A DNA stretch of 64,000 nt from Pleurocapsa sp. PCC 7327. Lineage in GTDB: Bacteria > Cyanobacteriota > Cyanobacteriia > Cyanobacteriales > Microcystaceae. The position numbers and the translations under genes are program-made. The notes below the pieces were generated by a model. The model saw nothing but the letters and a program-made list of their open reading frames with translations. It was not told where the DNA came from and ran no database searches. Positions within the stretch are counted from its first letter, which is position 1, and every line of letters begins with the position of its first letter. Shown in pieces: positions 1 through 8,880 of the stretch. The stretch is from positions 2,085,501 through 2,149,500 of the forward strand of contig NC_019689.1 in NCBI RefSeq assembly GCF_000317025.1. Reading direction: 5' to 3'.

Positions 1-1908
1 TTTATCCTTGCTTTTTGGAACACTTCTCTTGGTTTTTGACTGAAAAGATTTGGGAGGATAAGCGAGAAGAAGTTTTTGAAGACGGGCGATTCCTTCAGAA
101 GTCCAATAGTATCGCTTTCTGGCATCGGTATAATAATGGCTTCCTTCGATAAATTGAGAGGAGTATTTTGCTTTGGTCTGAATAATCCACTCAGGAGTAA
201 CCTTCATGCGTCGGCTAACTTCTTTAGTCGGCAGCGCAGTTGGCGGGATGAGGTTGGCTTTCTGCTCTGAATGCAAGCGGTGTAGTTGGCGAATGCCTGC
301 CTTAGTCCAGCGAATTGCGCCTTCATCATCTTTAAAATAATGAGTTCCTTGACAGAATCGGTTTGAGAACCGATAGCGTTGACGATGACACCAGGTTGCG
401 GAACAACCAAGTTGAGAGGCGATTTCGTGAGTTGTCCAAGTTTTCGGTTCGAGCTGAGTTTTCAGTCTTTTGACCAGATCCTCAAGAGCATCAGTTAGCT
501 TTAACTGGAACTCCTGAAACTGCCCAATCCCTCTCCGATAAGCAAGGGTAGAGATTTGCTGTAAATCTCCCTTAGTTTTCTCAACCCAACTTAGTAAGTT
601 ATCGGCTTTTTTCTCGATCGCAGTTTTGCTCTCAGTAGGCGGAGAATTTACTAAGATCTGAGTCTGAGGCGAGCTAGCTTTGTAAGGACGAGGATCCCAT
701 CTTAGCGCCTTGTTTGATGAGGGAGTTGGCGAGCAAAGTTCGGGAGCCAATATTTCTTCGGTCTTCTCCTCAGACTTTTGCTCTCTGTCAAAGGTAGAAA
801 TTAACCTTTCCTTACCAGTTTGATGAGAGGTATTCCGAGATAACCAATCTTTTCCTTTCTGCCAAAGAAGCAAGGGATTAATCAGGGAGGGCGAATTGAG
901 ATTTGATTCCTCAGATAAGCCTTCTCTTCGATGCAAAACTATCGGTTCGTCGTTCGATAAAACTCGTGCGAGAGAAGGAATTTTTCTAAACTCTTTTACC
1001 TGACAAATTGTTTTTAATTTCTTGGCTAAAGTAGGAAGCGGAGCAGAAAGATGGGACAGGGATTTAAAGATTTCTGCTTGCTGAGGATTTTGAAAATCCG
1101 AACGAGAAAATAGCAGCCCTTCTCGCTCGTCCAGACAATAATTTTCCCATAGTGTTTTATCTTCTGCCAAAGCCAAAATAGAAAGATAGATAACTAGCTG
1201 AGAGAAAAAATCAATTTCTAGACATCTTTTTTCTAGCGATTTTCTCAGAGGATGCTGATAATCAGAAAGCCCTTTAATATTGTCATCAGAAGTATCTCCT
1301 GAAAAGTAAAGACTATCATAATCGATTAATTTAAGAGTCAAGCCATCAAAGCGATTAACTATCAGAATATTTCCGTGCTGTAAATCCCCATGAGCAATAC
1401 CACTCTCTAAAAAGTCTTGAGATAGCTTTAACCAGCGATCGGCTAAAGATTTTAAAAGATGCTTTTTACCCAGATTTGCTTTAATAAATTTTTTGAGATT
1501 CTCGCCTTCTACCCATTCCATTTTAAGAATGGGATAGACATTGCCAAGAACTCTAATTCCCTCTTCTAAAAGAGAAAAATAGACAAAATAAGAGTGACAA
1601 GCGTTATTTTTTAGACGGCTCAGCGCTTTTTTGTAATGATTTATCGCATCAAAATTACTGCGATAGAAGCATCTAATCGCCCAGACTTTTCTAGGAGAAA
1701 AAGTTTCATATTTAAAGGCTATGGCAAAACTCCCAGAAGCCGACCAAATCTCTCTAGTGCCATCGGGTTTAATTCTTTCTATCGCTTTTCCCGTTATTAA
1801 ACTCGAATCCAGGTCTTGCTCGATTAGCGTTCTCGGATCTTTTTTGCGAAAGGCAAACTGAGGATTGCGAATCGAACTAAAGTAATCCGAACGACTTGGA
1901 TATTTCAT
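1..1908 (-). CDS. Protein kinase-like protein with C-terminal tandem HTH-like repeats (partial)
   Basis: The frame stays open from the ATG at 1908 to the window edge (636 codons), so the C-terminus is missing. The N-terminal ~260 residues resemble a Ser/Thr kinase fold: a glycine-rich SGSFA near residue 57, WAIRCF where VAIK is expected (Arg for Lys), the catalytic-loop-like HGDLQHGN near 173 and LIDYD near 195 in the DFG position. A polar linker follows. Two similar ~60-residue units then occupy about 490-550 and 559-618. Each has T-x-E-[IV]-[AS], a turn, [FS]S-x-[FQ]F, G-[TS]-HY, WT-x-x-GI and a Leu-rich end, which resembles a winged helix-turn-helix. It is third in a run after a VWA gene and a PP2C gene (55-bp gap). 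This trio is known as the TerY-P triad. Kinase activity and DNA binding are inferred. Confidence 0.8.
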   Translation of the reverse strand, partial: MKYPSRSDYFSSIRNPQFAFRKKDPRTLIEQDLDSSLITGKAIERIKPDGTREIWSASGSFAIAFKYETFSPRKVWAIRCFYRSNFDAINHYKKALSRLKNNACHSYFVYFSLLEEGIRVLGNVYPILKMEWVEGENLKKFIKANLGKKHLLKSLADRWLKLSQDFLESGIAHGDLQHGNILIVNRFDGLTLKLIDYDSLYFSGDTSDDNIKGLSDYQHPLRKSLEKRCLEIDFFSQLVIYLSILALAEDKTLWENYCLDEREGLLFSRSDFQNPQQAEIFKSLSHLSAPLPTLAKKLKTICQVKEFRKIPSLARVLSNDEPIVLHRREGLSEESNLNSPSLINPLLLWQKGKDWLSRNTSHQTGKERLISTFDREQKSEEKTEEILAPELCSPTPSSNKALRWDPRPYKASSPQTQILVNSPPTESKTAIEKKADNLLSWVEKTKGDLQQISTLAYRRGIGQFQEFQLKLTDALEDLVKRLKTQLEPKTWTTHEIASQLGCSATWCHRQRYRFSNRFCQGTHYFKDDEGAIRWTKAGIRQLHRLHSEQKANLIPPTALPTKEVSRRMKVTPEWIIQTKAKYSSQFIEGSHYYTDARKRYYWTSEGIARLQKLLLAYPPKSFQSKTKRSVPKSKDK

Positions 1909-1963
1909 CCCTTTTAACCCCTCACGCGATCGCATTAACATCAAGATCGTTATTCAATCTTAA

Positions 1964-2785
1964 TTAATCAGATTCCGCAGATGGCTCCAGGGTTGCAATG
2001 TCTTGCCAAATGTCTATCTCTTGGCGAACCTCTTCGAGAATCTTAATTAATGCCATCGTCGTATCGTCGTTTTTAATCAGATTTTTTTGTCTGAGCTGAG
2101 CGATCGCCTTGATAAAATCATTTTGCTCTTTTAGCTCAAAACATTTTTTCCATGCTTCGCCCCGCTCTTCATAATCTGTCAGAAGCCACTGGGAAAATGC
2201 ATCCGTCGCCAGCAAAAAAATATCTCCATTCTCATAGCTGCCTTCTTCAAATTGAGGAGGAAATGAAGGGTATTCGGGAAGGCTTTCAAAACATTGAGTC
2301 GTTCTCTTAAACGATTGAGAACTCTTGAGGGGAAAGGCGAGGAGATTATCCCCATTTCTATCTAGCTTAAATAAACAACTATCTCCCACGGCTACGGCTT
2401 GCCATTTTCCCCCGCCTGAAGCATTCGATTTTTGCAGCCTTAACCCAATGAAAGTAGCAGAACCACGATTTTTAATTTGCGATCCCCCCTGCCACCATGC
2501 CCGATTGGGAGACTTGAGTTTCGCCAAATAGTATTGTCGCCATTGCTCTTGGGCTGGCTTTAACCATTCCTGATAAGACTGCTGAATCTGTTCGATGGGA
2601 TCGTCCTGACTTTGACAGAAGGATTTAACCAAAATTTCTGCCCACTGACTCGGATATAAAGAAGACCCAGCTCCATCTGAGAGGGCAATTAAACTCCCAT
2701 CCGGGCTGGTTTCAAATCGATCTTGATTGTTTTTCTCAGCTTCCCCGATTTTCGGCAGGGAAAACGCTAAAATTTCATGGCTCAT
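1964..2785 (-). CDS. PP2C-family protein phosphatase
   Basis: A 273-residue PP2C-type Ser/Thr phosphatase. The metal-binding aspartates expected of the family are visible: NQDRF near residue 21, ALSDGAGSS near 34, LLATDAF near 191 and NDDTTMA near 243. No membrane segment or signal peptide is apparent, so it is probably cytosolic. It starts 6 bp after the VWA gene stop and is followed by the kinase-like gene, consistent with one transcript in which phosphatase and kinase act on the same targets. The family assignment is strong. The substrate is unknown, and the link to metal or other stress comes only from the known TerY-P context. Confidence 0.85.
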   Translation of the reverse strand: MSHEILAFSLPKIGEAEKNNQDRFETSPDGSLIALSDGAGSSLYPSQWAEILVKSFCQSQDDPIEQIQQSYQEWLKPAQEQWRQYYLAKLKSPNRAWWQGGSQIKNRGSATFIGLRLQKSNASGGGKWQAVAVGDSCLFKLDRNGDNLLAFPLKSSQSFKRTTQCFESLPEYPSFPPQFEEGSYENGDIFLLATDAFSQWLLTDYEERGEAWKKCFELKEQNDFIKAIAQLRQKNLIKNDDTTMALIKILEEVRQEIDIWQDIATLEPSAESD

Positions 2786-2791
2786 GAAATC

Positions 2792-3643
2792 TCATCCGCG
2801 AAACTCCGCTTTCGTCCCGATTTCTAACAATTGAATCAGGGTTTCTAGTTTAGCTTTATAGACGAAGCCTCTGGCATAGGGCGAAGGGTTCCATCCGGCA
2901 GCGGCAGCTCGTTCTAGCATCAGTGGAGGCAATTCGCTGGAAATCTCAAACAAAAAGCGGGCGTAGCTATCTCCCTTGGGTAACTGTTCGGGAGAGGCGG
3001 GGAGGATGACTTCCGCTTCTGCCCCGTCAGAAATATGGGCGTTGAGTAACAAGGTTTTTCCATCTTCTGTCTCTAGCTGAGCTAGGGCTTCGGCAGCCGC
3101 TTTCGCCTTGGGGAGAGAGTTAGCTTCTCCATCGGTAATGTTAATTACTACAGGAGGAAAGCTTGACGGATGACCGTTAATCCACTCGCGGACTAATGTG
3201 CCAGCCATGGCAAACGCTTCCGCCATCGGAGTTTCTCCAACTGCTGCTGGTTCGATCCAGATGGGAAATTGGTCGTCGATTTCTACTAATCCCCCAGCCC
3301 CATCCGAAACTTTCCGTTTGATAGTTTCTATTCGCAGACAGTGTTCGGTTAGTTCTTGTATGGTTACCACTGGCTTAGTAGCTAGCGCTCCCGAAAACGC
3401 ATTGACGACGGGTTCTTCCATCTGTCCGTAACCCAAAACGGAGATGTCGCAGCTATTTTTGATTTCTTCTCCGTCAGTACAAGCTAAGACGGTCTCTCGG
3501 AGGACGCGATTAACTGCTGTGGCACATTCTTTAGCTTTGGTTCCCGCCCCCGGTCCGAATGGGTAACACATGGAAAAAGAGCGATCGATGAGAATAACTA
3601 AGTATCCTGGCGTTGCTCGACTGATTTCTTGGATATAAGGCAT
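2792..3643 (-). CDS. VWA domain protein (TerY-like)
   Basis: A 283-residue von Willebrand A-type protein. A MIDAS metal site is visible: the DxSxS motif in LIDRSFSM (Asp20), the conserved Thr in VGETPMAEAF, and the Asp in NITDGEAN. There is no signal peptide, as in cytosolic TerY-type proteins. It is the first gene of the minus-strand run VWA, PP2C, kinase. The gap to the PP2C gene is only 6 bp, so co-expression is likely. In this family the VWA protein is thought to act as a metal-dependent scaffold for the kinase/phosphatase pair. No ter tellurite-resistance genes are visible in the window, so a tellurite role should not be assumed. Confidence 0.8.
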   Translation of the reverse strand: MPYIQEISRATPGYLVILIDRSFSMCYPFGPGAGTKAKECATAVNRVLRETVLACTDGEEIKNSCDISVLGYGQMEEPVVNAFSGALATKPVVTIQELTEHCLRIETIKRKVSDGAGGLVEIDDQFPIWIEPAAVGETPMAEAFAMAGTLVREWINGHPSSFPPVVINITDGEANSLPKAKAAAEALAQLETEDGKTLLLNAHISDGAEAEVILPASPEQLPKGDSYARFLFEISSELPPLMLERAAAAGWNPSPYARGFVYKAKLETLIQLLEIGTKAEFRG

Positions 3644-3800
3644 GGCAGTAGCACGTCTTGTCTGTTACGCTTCTGGGAAGAGGTAAGTTATTATCTTCCT
3701 AATAGTCAACAATTGAGTCAAATTTACTACTTTTTGTTCCATTCCTATCAATCAGACCCCGATCGCGCCGAACGATTAATTGATAGAATCTAACAGCTAA

Positions 3801-5708
3801 TTGCTCGCTCCTGCATTTACATTGAGTCAGTTACCGTTCCTTCGATTTCAACCTATAGCCGCGATCGCAACTACCCCTAGAGCGGCTCAACTCCTACAAA
3901 TTCTCTCTCAAAGCACGGGTGCAACCCTTTGGGTACCCGGATCTCTCGCTTCTATCGAAAACGCCCAGGTTTATACGAGTTCGCTCAAAGACCAGATTGC
4001 CTCAATTTGGCACGAATATCGAGCTTTTGTCTTTTGTCTCGCGACTGGGGCAGTCGTGCGAGCGATCGCGCCGCTGCTTGAAAACAAATCCCGCGATCCG
4101 GCTGTTATCGTCATCGACCAGGATGGTCATTTTGTCATCAGCTTGTGTGGCGGTCATCAAGGCGGTGCTGACGAACTCGCTCGATTAATTGCCCATCAGC
4201 TAGGCGCAATTCCTGTTTTGACGGGCGCGTCGGCTAGTTTAAACTTGCCAGGAATCGATATTTTGGGATTGCCCTTTGGGTGGCGAAAAGGCAGTGGCGA
4301 TTGGACAAAAGTGAGTGCCGCAATTTCTCGCCGGGAAACGGTACAGGTTATCCAGGAAGTCGGTTCGACCCTGTGGCAAGCGCATTTGCCACAGGGACAT
4401 CCCTTCTATTTCGGTTTTCCAGACGATCGCGAATCGATTTCGCCCAAAGCGCGCGTCTGGATTAGCGCCACGAAACGACAATTTTCTCCCGATGCAGACA
4501 TTCCTAAAGTGCAATGGCATCCTAGAGTTTTGTGGGTAGGGATAGGATGCGAGCGAGGAACGTCGAGACAACTGATTGAAGTGGCGCTCGCGCAAGTCTG
4601 CCAGCGCTATCATTTAGCCACCGAAGCGATCGCTGGAATTGCGACTATCGATCTCAAAGCCGACGAAGCAGGAATATTAGAATACTGCCGCGATCGCAAT
4701 TTGCCCTTAAAAACCTTTCCCGCCGAGATTCTTCGCCAGGTTAGCACTCCCAATCCTTCGACCGTCGTCGAGCGAGAAGTCGGAACTTCTAGCGTAGCCG
4801 AAGCCGCCGCCATTTTGGGAGGAAAAGGGAGAAAACTAACTACTAACTACCCCCCAATCCCAAATCCTCTGATCGTTCCCAAGCAGATCGTTAAATTAGA
4901 GGGCGAACCGGGAGCGGTTACAGTCGCGATCGCGCTTTCAGAACTAGAATATACCGGACGCACGGGGCAATTATTGCTCGTTGGAACTGGTCCGGGCAAT
5001 CTAGAGCAAATGACGCCAGCCGCCAAAACAGCCGTAACTGGCGCAGATGCGATCGTTGGCTACTCTCTCTATCTCGAACTCATTCAACCGCTGCTGCGTC
5101 CCGGACAAATCGTCGAATCGCTTCCCATTACCCAAGAAAGACAGCGGGCACAACGGGCGATCGAATTAGCGCAGTGGGGGTTAACGGTTGCTGTCGTCTC
5201 CTCTGGGGATTGCGGGATTTATGGAATGGCAGGATTGGTGATGGAAGAACTGCAAGCGCTAGGATGGAATGGTAAGGTGCCCAAAGTAGAAGTTTTTCCG
5301 GGAATTACGGCTGTCGTTGCCGCAGCAGCTAGGGTAGGCGCGCCGCTAATGCACGATTTTTGCACGATTAGCTTAAGCGACCTTTTGACTCCTTGGGACG
5401 TAATCGAAAAGCGCCTCGAGGCAGCTGCCGTAGGCGATTTTGTCACGGCGCTGTACAATCCGCGATCGCAAACTCGCACTCAACAAATTATTACCGCTCG
5501 AGAGATTTTCTTGAAACACCGCAATCCCAATACACCAGTCGCCCTAGTACGTTCTGTTTATCGTTCCAACGAACAGATCTCCCTGACAACCTTAGATAAA
5601 ATGTTAGAGTTTCCAATCGACATGTTGACAACCGTTATTATTGGCAACCGCAGCACTCGCCGCCATGCCGATTGGATGATTACTCCGCGAGGCTATTCGG
5701 TAAGCTGA
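3801..5708 (+). CDS. cobJ: CbiG-CobJ fusion, cobalamin biosynthesis (precorrin-3B C17-methyltransferase)
   Basis: A 635-residue bifunctional corrin-ring enzyme. Residues ~1-340 are CbiG-like (cobalt-precorrin-5A hydrolase): FVFCLATGAVVRAIAPLL near 77 and VLWVGIGCERGTS near 245. From ~390 the tetrapyrrole methylase CobJ/CbiH begins with the SAM-binding GTGPGNLEQMTPAA. Together these handle C17 methylation with ring contraction and opening of the acetaldehyde-releasing lactone. A TAA sits directly before 3801, so the frame can begin no earlier than the TTG at 3801; a second TTG lies at 3822. The fusion is common in cyanobacteria. No neighbouring cob genes and no recognisable cobalamin riboswitch are seen upstream. 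Confidence 0.9.
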   Translation: MLAPAFTLSQLPFLRFQPIAAIATTPRAAQLLQILSQSTGATLWVPGSLASIENAQVYTSSLKDQIASIWHEYRAFVFCLATGAVVRAIAPLLENKSRDPAVIVIDQDGHFVISLCGGHQGGADELARLIAHQLGAIPVLTGASASLNLPGIDILGLPFGWRKGSGDWTKVSAAISRRETVQVIQEVGSTLWQAHLPQGHPFYFGFPDDRESISPKARVWISATKRQFSPDADIPKVQWHPRVLWVGIGCERGTSRQLIEVALAQVCQRYHLATEAIAGIATIDLKADEAGILEYCRDRNLPLKTFPAEILRQVSTPNPSTVVEREVGTSSVAEAAAILGGKGRKLTTNYPPIPNPLIVPKQIVKLEGEPGAVTVAIALSELEYTGRTGQLLLVGTGPGNLEQMTPAAKTAVTGADAIVGYSLYLELIQPLLRPGQIVESLPITQERQRAQRAIELAQWGLTVAVVSSGDCGIYGMAGLVMEELQALGWNGKVPKVEVFPGITAVVAAAARVGAPLMHDFCTISLSDLLTPWDVIEKRLEAAAVGDFVTALYNPRSQTRTQQIITAREIFLKHRNPNTPVALVRSVYRSNEQISLTTLDKMLEFPIDMLTTVIIGNRSTRRHADWMITPRGYSVS

Positions 5709-5823
5709 TGGAATGACTAAGTCTGCAATGGGCGCATATACAATGAAATAAAAGCGACGATCCTTGCGATCGTCAGAGAACAGATATAGCTTATCAAGCT
5801 GGTAACTGGTAACTGATAACTGG

Positions 5824-6780
5824 ATGACCGAAACCTCTCAAATAATTCAATTGCCCAGTAGTGAAAGCGCAATCTCCTTAGCCGGAATTAAAGATGAAAA
5901 TCTAAAATTTCTCTCTCGCCATACGGGAGCCAATTTAGTGATGCGAGGTCAAGAATTGCTCGTTTATGGCGAAGAAAAACTGGTAGAACGCGCTCTGCAA
6001 ATCGTACGATCGCTCAAACCTTATTGGCAAGAAGCCAAAGCCATCTCCCAACCCGATCTGATTACTGCTTTTCAAGCACTGGATACGGGACGGACAGAAG
6101 AATATCAGGACTTACAGCAAAATGTCCTAGCTCGCACGCGACGGGGAGAATTAATTCGAGCCAAAACCTTTCGCCAGCGCCAGTATATCAAAGCAATTCA
6201 AACCCACGATATCACTTTTTGCATCGGTCCGGCGGGGACGGGAAAAACTTTTCTAGCAGCCGTTTTAGCGGTACAAGCACTGCTGAATAATCAATGCGAT
6301 CGCCTGATTCTCACTCGTCCGGCAGTAGAAGCGGGAGAAAAACTGGGCTTTCTGCCAGGAGATTTGCAGCAGAAAGTCAATCCTTTTTTACGTCCTCTCT
6401 ACGATGCGCTTTATGAATTCATCGATCCCGAAAAAATTCCCGATCTCATGGAAAGAGGCAAAATTGAGGTCGCACCGCTTGCCTATATGCGAGGACGCAC
6501 ATTAAGCAACGCTTTTGTCATCGTCGATGAAGCGCAAAATACCACACCAGCACAACTAAAAATGGTGCTAACTCGGCTGGGATTTGGTTCGCGGATGGTG
6601 GTGACGGGAGATATTACCCAAATCGATTTACCTAGCCATCAAGATTCGGGATTAGTTGTGGCAAGTAGAATCCTGCGATCGGTAGAAGGCATCGCTTTCT
6701 GCCAATTCACGCAAGCAGATGTGGTTCGCCATCCTTTGGTGCAAAGAATAGTCGAAGCTTACGAAAAATATGAAAAGTAA
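5824..6780 (+). CDS. phoH: PhoH family ATPase
   Basis: A 318-residue PhoH-like cytosolic P-loop ATPase. The N-terminal ~90 residues look like the KH-like region of the family (HTGANLVMRGQELLVYG). The Walker A motif GPAGTGKT starts at residue 135 and the Walker B-like VIVDEAQNTTP lies near 234, followed by the sensor-like VVTGDITQIDLP. Length and order match bacterial PhoH/PhoL. The family is often linked to phosphate starvation and RNA metabolism, but the biochemical role is unsettled. I see no PHO box immediately upstream. The stretch before the ATG is low-complexity 'taactggtaactgataactg'. Confidence 0.92.
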   Translation: MTETSQIIQLPSSESAISLAGIKDENLKFLSRHTGANLVMRGQELLVYGEEKLVERALQIVRSLKPYWQEAKAISQPDLITAFQALDTGRTEEYQDLQQNVLARTRRGELIRAKTFRQRQYIKAIQTHDITFCIGPAGTGKTFLAAVLAVQALLNNQCDRLILTRPAVEAGEKLGFLPGDLQQKVNPFLRPLYDALYEFIDPEKIPDLMERGKIEVAPLAYMRGRTLSNAFVIVDEAQNTTPAQLKMVLTRLGFGSRMVVTGDITQIDLPSHQDSGLVVASRILRSVEGIAFCQFTQADVVRHPLVQRIVEAYEKYEK

Positions 6781-7185
6781 GAAGAAATAAAAACTATTAA
6801 GGCTTTCCTGAGATTCCTGGTTATGCCTTATGGTATTTATTATTTTCAAACTAATAATGAATGCTCAATAAGATTCAGCGATCGCTTATCGTGGAGTTGT
6901 GCTGACTTGAAGCGAATAGCACAGTCAGTCAGAACGAAGGTTAAAAAAGCGATCGGCGAAATAAGTATTTTGAGAGTTGGATCGGCAATGAGATAAGTAT
7001 AGGTACTAGATTCGCGATCGAAGAGTTGGCGGAATAGCATCATGAGTTGCCAGTAATCAGGAATTAGTTGACTGGAGTAACAAGTTTGTTTTTTTATCAC
7101 TATATTACTATATAGCAATAAAAATGGATCTTGCCAACCCGGAAAAGACTTTACGGTTCTCCAAACAAAATGAGAGGATAAAACC
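6781..7185. other. 405-bp intergenic region without a supported gene
   Basis: This AT-rich gap lies between phoH and nagB. A 115-codon minus-strand frame (6846-7193) runs through it and over the nagB start. It matches no family I recognise, and its composition looks like chance translation, so I do not call it. TGAGAGGATA just before 7186 probably serves as the nagB ribosome-binding site. No tRNA or clear terminator is visible. Confidence 0.5.
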
Positions 7186-7989
7186 GTGCCCAACTCTCAA
7201 AACTGCTTGTACTCGATGATACCTGTCAAAACGTTTACAGTCGATGCCCTCTCGGTATGCGTTTATAAATCTGAATCCGAACTAGCCCAAGGGGCAGCCT
7301 GGATGGGAAAAGAATATTTGCAAGCAGTTTTAGGACAAAAAGAAACGGCTGCCGTTATTTTAGCCACGGGAAATTCACAGATTCAGTTTTTGAAGGCATT
7401 AATTGCTTTGGGAGGAGTAGATTGGAGTCGTATTATTCTGTTTCATTTGGATGAATATTTAGGAATTGAAGCCGACTCAACTGGCAGTTTTCGTTATTAC
7501 TTGTACGAAAGGGTAGAAAAGCAAGTTAAACCCGCACAATTTCACTATATTCAAGGCAATGCATTAGAACCGTTAGCCGAATGCGATCGCTATGCGAAAC
7601 TATTGATGGCACAACCGATCGACCTTTGTTTGTTGGGAGTCGGACAAAACGGACACCTCGCTTTCAACGAACCAGAGGTAGCAGATTTTCACGATCCTCG
7701 CCGAGTCAAATTAGTTAAGCTAGCTCTCCAGACGCGCCTAGCACAAGTAAAGCAAGGATGCTTCCCCCACCTGGAAGCCGTACCGCAGTACGCTTTTACC
7801 GTGACTATTCCCATGCTAGCTTCGGCACAAAAAATTATCTGTCTCGTCCCTGGCTTGAGCAAAGCTTCTATAATCAAGAAAATGCTGACAGAATCGATAA
7901 GTCCTGCTTGTCCCGCTTCAGTCCTTCGTCAACACGCCAACGCTAGTCTATTTCTAGAGAAGAATTTAGCCAGTTTGGTTATTAGTTAG
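7186..7989 (+). CDS. nagB: Glucosamine-6-phosphate deaminase/isomerase
   Basis: A 267-residue member of the NagB/6-phosphogluconolactonase fold. It is expected to convert glucosamine-6-phosphate to fructose-6-phosphate and ammonia, feeding amino sugars into glycolysis. Family motifs are clear: the catalytic LFHLDEYLG near residue 85, LGVGQNGHLAFNEP near 148-161, and a final region with GLSKASIIKKML typical of the family. I kept the GTG at 7186 because GAGGA lies about 8 nt upstream. An ATG at 7216 (10 residues in) is a reasonable alternative. The gene stands alone; no nagA or PTS gene is adjacent. Confidence 0.88.
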   Translation: MPNSQNCLYSMIPVKTFTVDALSVCVYKSESELAQGAAWMGKEYLQAVLGQKETAAVILATGNSQIQFLKALIALGGVDWSRIILFHLDEYLGIEADSTGSFRYYLYERVEKQVKPAQFHYIQGNALEPLAECDRYAKLLMAQPIDLCLLGVGQNGHLAFNEPEVADFHDPRRVKLVKLALQTRLAQVKQGCFPHLEAVPQYAFTVTIPMLASAQKIICLVPGLSKASIIKKMLTESISPACPASVLRQHANASLFLEKNLASLVIS

Positions 7990-8126
7990 TAGTTAGTCGC
8001 CTTGTTAGCCTGTTATCTTGCCCAAATCTAAGAGGATATTTGAAAAGTTTATTTTGTCATTCTAAGTCCGGTAAAACGTAACGAAGAATCCCTGTTTGGA
8101 GTTGGGATACTGAGATCTTGCACCAT

Positions 8127-8268
8127 TCTCAACAACTGCTGTTGTCATTAATTTCCTAGCCGATCGAAAAAGTCTTCTAACGAAGGCTCGATAGGAATTT
8201 TAATCGATTTTGATCGAGTTGAGCTTTGAGCCTAGAACTTTATCTAGGCGTTGATGCCAAAGGTGCAA
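8127..8268 (+). repeat. Dispersed triple-palindrome element, copy 1
   Basis: About 142 bp, similar along its whole length to 40291-40434 (same strand) and to 56200-56336 (opposite strand). All share ATTAATTTCCT, AAAAGTCTTCTAA, a TCGA-rich second stem, and GAGCCTAGAACTTT followed by CTAGGCGTTGATGCC. Here the first stem is imperfect and the third has lost two bases (GAACTTTATCTAGGC), so this copy looks decayed. It abuts a DinB-like gene relic. Confidence 0.75.
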
Positions 8269-8339
8269 CATCTGAGTATACTCAGATGTTTCGCTTCGCG
8301 ATCGCTACGCTCAACATGACATTTTATACTTTTCAGACA

Positions 8340-8717
8340 ACCTATAAAATTCGTAGTAAGGATTGTAGGGAAGATCGGTATTTCCATAATCGATTCCCAT
8401 TTATGATGTGTTTGATGGTTAAATATCTGCGCGTAATAGAAGGAGCTGGGTACTCTTCTATTTCTATTCAATCTCTCACTCCAAAATTCAAAGATCTCAT
8501 CAAGCCAAACCTGAGAACATCCTTGAGATTCTTGAACGAGTTTTTCGTCAAACTCAAAACGTGCAGATCTTAATTTACTATACTCAGGATATGGGATAAA
8601 GTTTGGATCGAATTTGGGAAGAGTTTTCGTATAAATAAAAGAATGAATAATTTCATCCACATTAATAATGTGATTCAGAGTTTTAAAGATTGATTTGAAG
8701 TAATCATGATTCTCGAT
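8340..8717 (-). pseudogene. DinB-family relic
   Basis: A minus-strand frame, open from 8717 just after a TAG, reads like the middle of a DinB/YfiT-type metalloenzyme: YFKSIFKTLNHIINVDEIIH, then FDEKLVQES and finally IFNHQTHH, the hallmark histidine motif of the family. After NHQTHH the match stops, the expected RGQ is missing, and the frame runs on into repeat element 8127-8268. The first ~20-30 residues of a normal DinB protein are also absent. I therefore call it a truncated, non-functional remnant. The family is known for metal-dependent thiol transferases and hydrolases. Confidence 0.6.
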
Positions 8718-8880
8718 CTATGAAGACCTCACCATACTAATCTACATTTTCAACAAACAACCCACCTCTCCGATTTAGTTAAATCACTCCCACAGATAAT
8801 TTCCAGACTACTGCCCTTGCCAAGAACCCGAAGGCCAACTAACCACTAACAAATAACCAAAAACATCGCTTCTTAAAAAA

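Noticed and set aside
3644-3800. Possible cobalamin riboswitch before CbiG-CobJ
   Set aside because: No B12-box-like sequence was seen, and the gap is short for the full riboswitch.
4239-4613. 124-codon minus-strand frame within cobJ
   Set aside because: It lies entirely antisense to the CbiG-CobJ gene and has no independent support.
6846-7193. 115-codon minus-strand frame between phoH and nagB
   Set aside because: It overlaps the nagB start, has no recognisable motif and a composition like random AT-rich translation.
8226-8573. 115-codon plus-strand frame
   Set aside because: It begins inside the repeat element, runs antisense to the DinB relic, and matches no family; the relic on the other strand has a clear motif.
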